Source of the DNA: Crystallibacter degradans
GTDB taxonomy: Bacteria; Actinomycetota; Actinomycetes; Actinomycetales; Micrococcaceae
Assembly: GCF_012952295.1 (NCBI RefSeq)
Contig: NZ_JABBCH010000001.1
Span: 124,001-188,000, forward strand
Length of the DNA: 64,000 nt
Direction of reading: 5' to 3'
Made by a program: the position numbers and the translations under genes. Below the pieces are notes generated by a model. It made no database searches. It was not told where the DNA came from and saw only the letters and a list, made by a program, of their open reading frames with translations. Positions 60,433-64,000 of the stretch are shown in pieces. Position 1 is the stretch's first letter. Each line of letters begins with the position of its first letter.

Positions 60433-61247
60433 TGCAGCTCCAGCAAGCCACCGCCGCCGGCACCGCCGTGAGGAAACCCGGGCTCGGGCGGATCCTGCAG
60501 GACACCAAATACGTGTTCTGGCGGGAAATGCTGCTGGTCATCCGGGATCCGTTCTCCCTGATCTTTTCGCTGGTGCAGCCGCTGGTGTTCCTGGCCCTCT
60601 TCGGTCCGCTGCTCGGGGCGGCCGTAGGCGCGGAGGCCTTCGGTGGCGAGTCGTCGCTGCAGTGGTTCCTCCCCGGCGTCGTCGTCATGATCGCGCTCTT
60701 CGGGACCTCCATGACCGGCTCGAACCTGCAGTACGAGCTGATGACCGGCTCCTACGAGCGGATCCTGGCCACGCCGCTGTCCCGTTCCTCGCTACTGATC
60801 GGCCGCGCGCTGAAGGAATGGGCGCCGCTGGTCCTGCAGGGTCTGGTGATTGCGCTGGCCTCCATCCCGTTCGGTTTCGTCTTCTATCCGCTACACGTGC
60901 TTTTCGGACTGGTGGTGATCGGGGTCTTCGGCATCGGCCTCGGCGCGCTCTCCTACGCACTGGCGCTGGTCACCCAGGGGAAGGAGTGGGTGTTCTGGGG
61001 CGTGCAGCAGACGCTGCTGTTCCCGCTGATGATCCTCTCCGGCATCATGCTGCCCATCGAAGCGGGCCCGCGCTGGATGCAGGTGCTCAGCCTATTCAAC
61101 CCGCTGACCTACATGGTCAACGCCGAGCGGGAGCTGTTCGCCGGCGGCCTCGGCTCGGACACTCTGTGGGGCGTCGTCGCGGCGGTGATTACCGCCGTCG
61201 TCGGTTTGGCCGTGGGAGTGAGGGTGATCAAGCGCAGTACTCTCTGA
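60432..61247 (+). CDS. ABC-2 type permease, DrrB-like
   Basis: A 271-residue membrane protein with six membrane segments. The ATG overlaps the ATPase stop; open sequence further upstream lies within the ATPase gene. ABC-2 family features include DTKYVFWREMLLVIRDPFSL near the N-terminus and FNPLTYMVNAERELFAGGLG before the last helix. It forms the membrane channel for the upstream ATPase. The last residues are VIKRSTL. Confidence 0.92.
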   Translation: MQLQQATAAGTAVRKPGLGRILQDTKYVFWREMLLVIRDPFSLIFSLVQPLVFLALFGPLLGAAVGAEAFGGESSLQWFLPGVVVMIALFGTSMTGSNLQYELMTGSYERILATPLSRSSLLIGRALKEWAPLVLQGLVIALASIPFGFVFYPLHVLFGLVVIGVFGIGLGALSYALALVTQGKEWVFWGVQQTLLFPLMILSGIMLPIEAGPRWMQVLSLFNPLTYMVNAERELFAGGLGSDTLWGVVAAVITAVVGLAVGVRVIKRSTL

Positions 61248-61313
61248 ACGCTGCCGATTGACCAGGTGAGGTGAAACTTTCCATCACAAAGGCGGATCCG
61301 ACACGCCCCGTCA

Positions 61314-61343
61314 TTGTGACCTTTTCGTGATGACCTCTACTCT
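61314..61343 (+). promoter_or_regulatory. Promoter for leaderless gene at 61350
   Basis: TTGTGA (61314-61319), an 18-base gap and TACTCT (61338-61343). The box ends seven bases before the ATG. Same -10 sequence and geometry as at 3094-3099. Confidence 0.6.
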
Positions 61344-61349
61344 GTATCC

Positions 61350-61922
61350 ATGTCTCAATCAGTCTCAGCGACGAGTTTTTCCGATTTGCCCGACGGACAG
61401 GTGGAAACGGACGCAGGATTCTCTCCGGCCGAGGACCAGCCGGCCATCGCTGCACCGGACGCCGGAGCCAGTGCGGATGCAGGAGCCACCGCCGAGGCCG
61501 AGCCTGAGGAAGCCATCGACGCCGAGGAAGGCACCACGGAGGACAACGAGGCCGAGGCCCCCGATCCCGCGGCCGTGAAGGCGGTCATTGACGGGAAAGT
61601 CTTCGCTGCCGTAGCCAACACGGCATCGGGTGAAGTCGGCCGCACCACGCGCTTCCACTACCGTCAGGACGGCAGGATGATCTGGGCAGAATACTCAGGC
61701 GGCGCCGTCGTCCGCGGTTATCTTGTGGGCACACGCGACGGCGACCGGCTGGACTTCCGCTACTCGCACCTGAACATCAACCTGCAGACCGCCAACGGAG
61801 TGTGCGCAAGCAAGCTGGAGGTACTCGACGACGGGAGCATCCGGCTGCACGAAACCTGGCAGTGGGAATCGCGCCCGGAACGAGGCACCAGCGTGGTGGA
61901 AGAAATCCCGGCACGAAGCTGA
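61350..61922 (+). CDS. Conserved hypothetical protein with acidic N-terminus
   Basis: A 190-residue cytosolic protein. The first 75 residues are Ala/Glu/Asp-rich and probably disordered. The conserved part (about 78-188) holds TRFHYRQDGRMIWAEYSGG, VVRGYLVGTRDGDRLDFRYS, ANGVCASKLEVLDDGSIRLH and EETWQWE-like ending HETWQWESRP. This domain occurs in short proteins often mislabelled N-acetylglutamate synthase; I do not accept that function from sequence. There is no ribosome site; the promoter puts the ATG at +1. Confidence 0.75.
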   Translation: MSQSVSATSFSDLPDGQVETDAGFSPAEDQPAIAAPDAGASADAGATAEAEPEEAIDAEEGTTEDNEAEAPDPAAVKAVIDGKVFAAVANTASGEVGRTTRFHYRQDGRMIWAEYSGGAVVRGYLVGTRDGDRLDFRYSHLNINLQTANGVCASKLEVLDDGSIRLHETWQWESRPERGTSVVEEIPARS

Positions 61923-61996
61923 CAACTATCGGCAAGGAACTGCCATCCTCGCTGCCGGCCGGTGTGCCGCCCCGAGGCGTCGGATAACCTGACGGC

Positions 61997-62956
61997 GTGA
62001 GTTCCCCTACGCCTTCCTTGCCGGTTGAACCGCTGGCGAAAACGCTGACCCCGCTCGTCCTGGTTGCCGTAGCGGTGACCGTGCTCGCCTGGGCCAGCGC
62101 GTTCATTGTGATCCGCGGTGTGGGAAGCGACTTCACGCCCGGCGCCCTGACCCTGCTGCGGCTGCTCGTCGGCGCGGCTGTCCTGGCCATCGGACTGATC
62201 GGCCGGCCATGGGTGAAGCCGAACCCGCGGGAATGGCTGCTGATCATCGGCTGCGGCGTTATGTGGTTCGGCATCTACAACGTTGCCCTCAATACTGCGG
62301 AGCAGACGCTCGACGGCGGAACCACGGCCATGATCGTGAACTTCGCACCGATCCTGATAGCCCTGGGTGCGGGCGTTTTCCTGCGCGAAGGCATCCCGAA
62401 ATGGCTCGCGATCGGCGCCGGAGTGGCTTTCATCGGCGTTCTGCTGATCGGCTTCGGCACGAGTGCAGACAGCGCAGCGGGCAGCGGAACCGGCGTCATC
62501 TGGGCCCTGGTGGCGGCGTTGACGTATTCGGTAGGCGTGCTGCTCCAGAAACCAGCCCTGCGCAGAGTGCCGGCGGCGCAGGTGACCTGGCTGGCCTGTG
62601 CCATTGGCGCCGTGACCGCACTGCCGTTCACCGGCGAACTCATCGTTGACCTGCAGGATGCTTCGGCCGCGTCCGTTCTTGGCGTCGTCTACCTCGGTGT
62701 GGTGCCGACGGCCGTCGCGTTCAGCACCTGGGGGTACGCGCTGACCAAGATGGCGGCCGGGCAGCTCATCGTTTCCTCGTACCTGGTGCCGCCTGCCGCC
62801 ATTGTGCTCGGGCTCCTTTTCCTGGGCGAAGTGCCGACGCTTATCGCGGTGGTCGGCGGCGCGGTGTGCCTGTTCGGAGTTGCGCTCTCGCGCCGCCGCA
62901 GCCCGGAGCCCAAGATCAGGCGCCGTGAGGACGTGAGCCAGGATTCGCTGGAATGA
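61997..62956 (+). CDS. EamA-family (DMT superfamily) transporter
   Basis: A 319-residue protein with ten hydrophobic segments in two EamA repeats. The first includes VAVTVLAWASAFIVIRGVGS and TPGALTLLRLLVGAAVLAIG, the second ALVAALTYSVGVLLQKPALR and YLGVVPTAVAFSTWGYALTK. The family exports metabolites such as amino acids or drugs. GTG 61997 has no ribosome site; TAACCT (61985-61990) ends seven bases before it, so it is probably leaderless. The gene ends convergently with the decayed zapE. Confidence 0.9.
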   Translation: MSSPTPSLPVEPLAKTLTPLVLVAVAVTVLAWASAFIVIRGVGSDFTPGALTLLRLLVGAAVLAIGLIGRPWVKPNPREWLLIIGCGVMWFGIYNVALNTAEQTLDGGTTAMIVNFAPILIALGAGVFLREGIPKWLAIGAGVAFIGVLLIGFGTSADSAAGSGTGVIWALVAALTYSVGVLLQKPALRRVPAAQVTWLACAIGAVTALPFTGELIVDLQDASAASVLGVVYLGVVPTAVAFSTWGYALTKMAAGQLIVSSYLVPPAAIVLGLLFLGEVPTLIAVVGGAVCLFGVALSRRRSPEPKIRRREDVSQDSLE

Positions 62957-63024
62957 GCGAGGGGTAACGGTTCCGCATCCACGATGGCGCCGGCCGCTGC
63001 CGTCGCTGAACCGCGGACGTTCGC

Positions 63025-63579
63025 GGTTGCCGTCGTTATTTGAGGGCAGGGAGCGGTAGTCCACCGCGCCGGCAACGCCGGCCACCTGCATGTGTTTCAA
63101 CCGGCCAGCAGCTGGCTGTCGGCGGGATCGTGCACATGGAATTCGCCCAAGACCAGCAGGGTGCAGTCCTGCAGCAACAAGCCGATGGCCAGGTCCACGG
63201 CGCTGGTACCGGACGGCCGTGACGACGAATCCTGCAATTCGCGGCGGCGGGCGTGCAGCCCGCGGAAGAAGTCGTGGAAATGCCAGCGCTTTTTACCATC
63301 AAACGGGAGCGCCGTGAAGAACTCGTTGACCAGCCAGCTCTTGCCTCGGCCAACTGGGCCCCAAAGGTAGAGATTCCGCCGCTTCTGGTTGCCGGATGCC
63401 AGTGCGGAGACTACGTTGGGAGCGTGCGCGGTGCAGGAAGCATTAACCGTCCTGGCGGCAACGTCCGCCAGTTGCCGGATGGCTTGGAGCTGGTACTCGT
63501 CGAGGTCGAAACCAGCCGCTGCCGCACGTTGCTCAAAGTGCGCCAGAACTTCCTGCTTGGTCTGCGACTTGCCCCTCAA
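63025..63579 (-). pseudogene. zapE: zapE (AFG1-like ATPase), decayed
   Basis: The first frame (63579-63097) encodes an AFG1/ZapE-like N-terminal half: NLYLWGPVGRGKSWLVNEFF with Walker A GPVGRGKS, WHFHDFFRGLHARRREL and LLVLGEFHVHDPADSQLLAG. Usually DEFHVHDP stands here; the Asp of Walker B is Gly. It then stops. Sequence LKHMQVAGVAGAVDYR, which belongs about 40-50 residues later in intact members, follows directly in another frame. So the middle is deleted with a frameshift, and the last third is absent. At the 5' end, GAGGGG precedes ATGACGCAT, which runs into TGA unless one T is restored, so the start also seems shifted. It is probably inactive. Confidence 0.75.
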
Positions 63580-63606
63580 TGCGTCATTCTTTTCCCCTCA
63601 GACAGG

Positions 63607-63628
63607 GTACTCTACATCTGTAGAGTAC
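63607..63628. promoter_or_regulatory. Near-perfect 22-bp palindrome, candidate TetR operator
   Basis: GTACTCTACA-TC-TGTAGAGTAC lies between the decayed zapE and the TetR gene, 25 bases before the TetR start. The arms match over ten bases. The position and symmetry fit autoregulation by the adjacent TetR protein. Confidence 0.7.
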
Positions 63629-63652
63629 CTCGAACGATCAGGAGCCTCCCCC

Positions 63653-64000
63653 GTGGAAGCAGCATTACCGCAACTCCATCAAAGCCCGGCTACCTCCGCG
63701 CACGACGACAAGGCGCAGCGCCGGACCCTGATGACAGAAGCAACCACGGAAATCATCGCCCACGAGGGCCTACGGGCCCTGACACACCGGGCCGTGGATG
63801 CGCACCTGAACCTACCGACAGGCTCCACCAGCTACTACTTCCGGACCAAGGACGAACTGATGGCAGGCGCTTTGGAGTACCTGCGCGAGCGTTCGGTGGC
63901 GGACTTCGAGAATGCGCATCTGGAGGCGCCGCGGACCGTCGAAGAGGGCATGGACATTGAGCACGTGGCCACCCGGATTGCCCAGTACCTCGACATCCAG
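63653..64000 (+). CDS. TetR-family regulator, 3' end outside the window
   Basis: The first 116 residues of a TetR-type repressor. GTG 63653 follows AGGAG by eight bases. After about 18 disordered residues the N-terminal helix-turn-helix spans about 20-68: RTLMTEATTEIIAHEGLRAL, VDAHLNLPTGSTSYYFRTKD. SYYFRTKDELMAGALEYL is the family signature. The ligand domain begins after it and runs off the window. A palindrome lies directly upstream. The target may be itself and whatever follows downstream. Confidence 0.88.
   Translation, partial: MEAALPQLHQSPATSAHDDKAQRRTLMTEATTEIIAHEGLRALTHRAVDAHLNLPTGSTSYYFRTKDELMAGALEYLRERSVADFENAHLEAPRTVEEGMDIEHVATRIAQYLDIQ

Noticed and set aside
61350-61922. N-acetylglutamate synthase label for the acidic protein
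   Set aside because: The conserved domain has no visible GNAT or kinase-like motif; the label seems inherited from older annotations.
61760-63100. Minus-strand ORF of 446 codons
   Set aside because: Only its first 20 residues resemble anything (the end of ZapE). The rest is antisense to the EamA transporter gene.

Overview
The window is high-GC Actinomycetota chromosome, most likely from Arthrobacter or a close relative in the Micrococcaceae. This is judged from gene families and order, not from a search: prs-glmU beside tRNA-Gln, a DUF3040-type membrane protein, a DUF222/13E12 HNH protein, a SARP regulator, very large ATPase-LuxR regulators, and several genes whose -10 box puts the start codon at +1 (leaderless). 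No rRNA, CRISPR array or intact insertion sequence was seen. There is one tRNA.

Layout. 0-6.1 kb: a partial secreted acidic protein, an anchored Ala/Thr-rich protein, a small conserved protein, then prs, glmU and tRNA-Gln(UUG) on the minus strand. 6.4-9.3 kb: one plus-strand protein that fuses three glycosyltransferase domains. 9.3-9.6 kb: a decayed IS481-type transposase tail. 9.6-26.4 kb: a 15-gene minus-strand exopolysaccharide operon, almost all genes overlapping by 1-4 bases: initiating phosphoglycosyltransferase, sugar-modifying enzymes, glycosyltransferases, Wzx flippase, Wzy-like polymerase and two Wzz-like proteins. 27.0-29.7 kb: a divergent large LuxR regulator that may be coupled to a 17-codon leader ORF.

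29.8-43.2 kb is ordinary mixed content: FdhF/YdeP-type molybdoenzyme, HAD hydrolase, cupin, NTF2-like protein, SDR, a SARP regulator with a small excisionase-type HTH protein, VOC protein, Cys-containing HTH regulator, small membrane proteins, HNH protein, GH18-like lipoprotein and NUDIX hydrolase. 43.2-57.0 kb is the most unusual part: a polysaccharide deacetylase/GT2 synthase gene broken by one in-frame TAG, with a two-copy 19-bp repeat in its upstream region, preceded on the same strand by four consecutive giant ATPase-LuxR regulators. 57.0-64.0 kb holds a structured intergenic region, a SulP transporter, a DrrAB-like ABC exporter, a conserved acidic protein, an EamA transporter, a decayed zapE and the start of a TetR regulator beside a near-perfect palindrome.

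How it fits together (inference): the window has two surface-polysaccharide systems, a Wzx/Wzy-type operon and a synthase-type deacetylase/GT2 gene. Five LuxR-type ATPase regulators sit next to them, one divergent from the first and four upstream of the second. Repeated DNA motifs near these genes are candidate operators. The regulator-polysaccharide pairing is the best candidate here for an undescribed control system.
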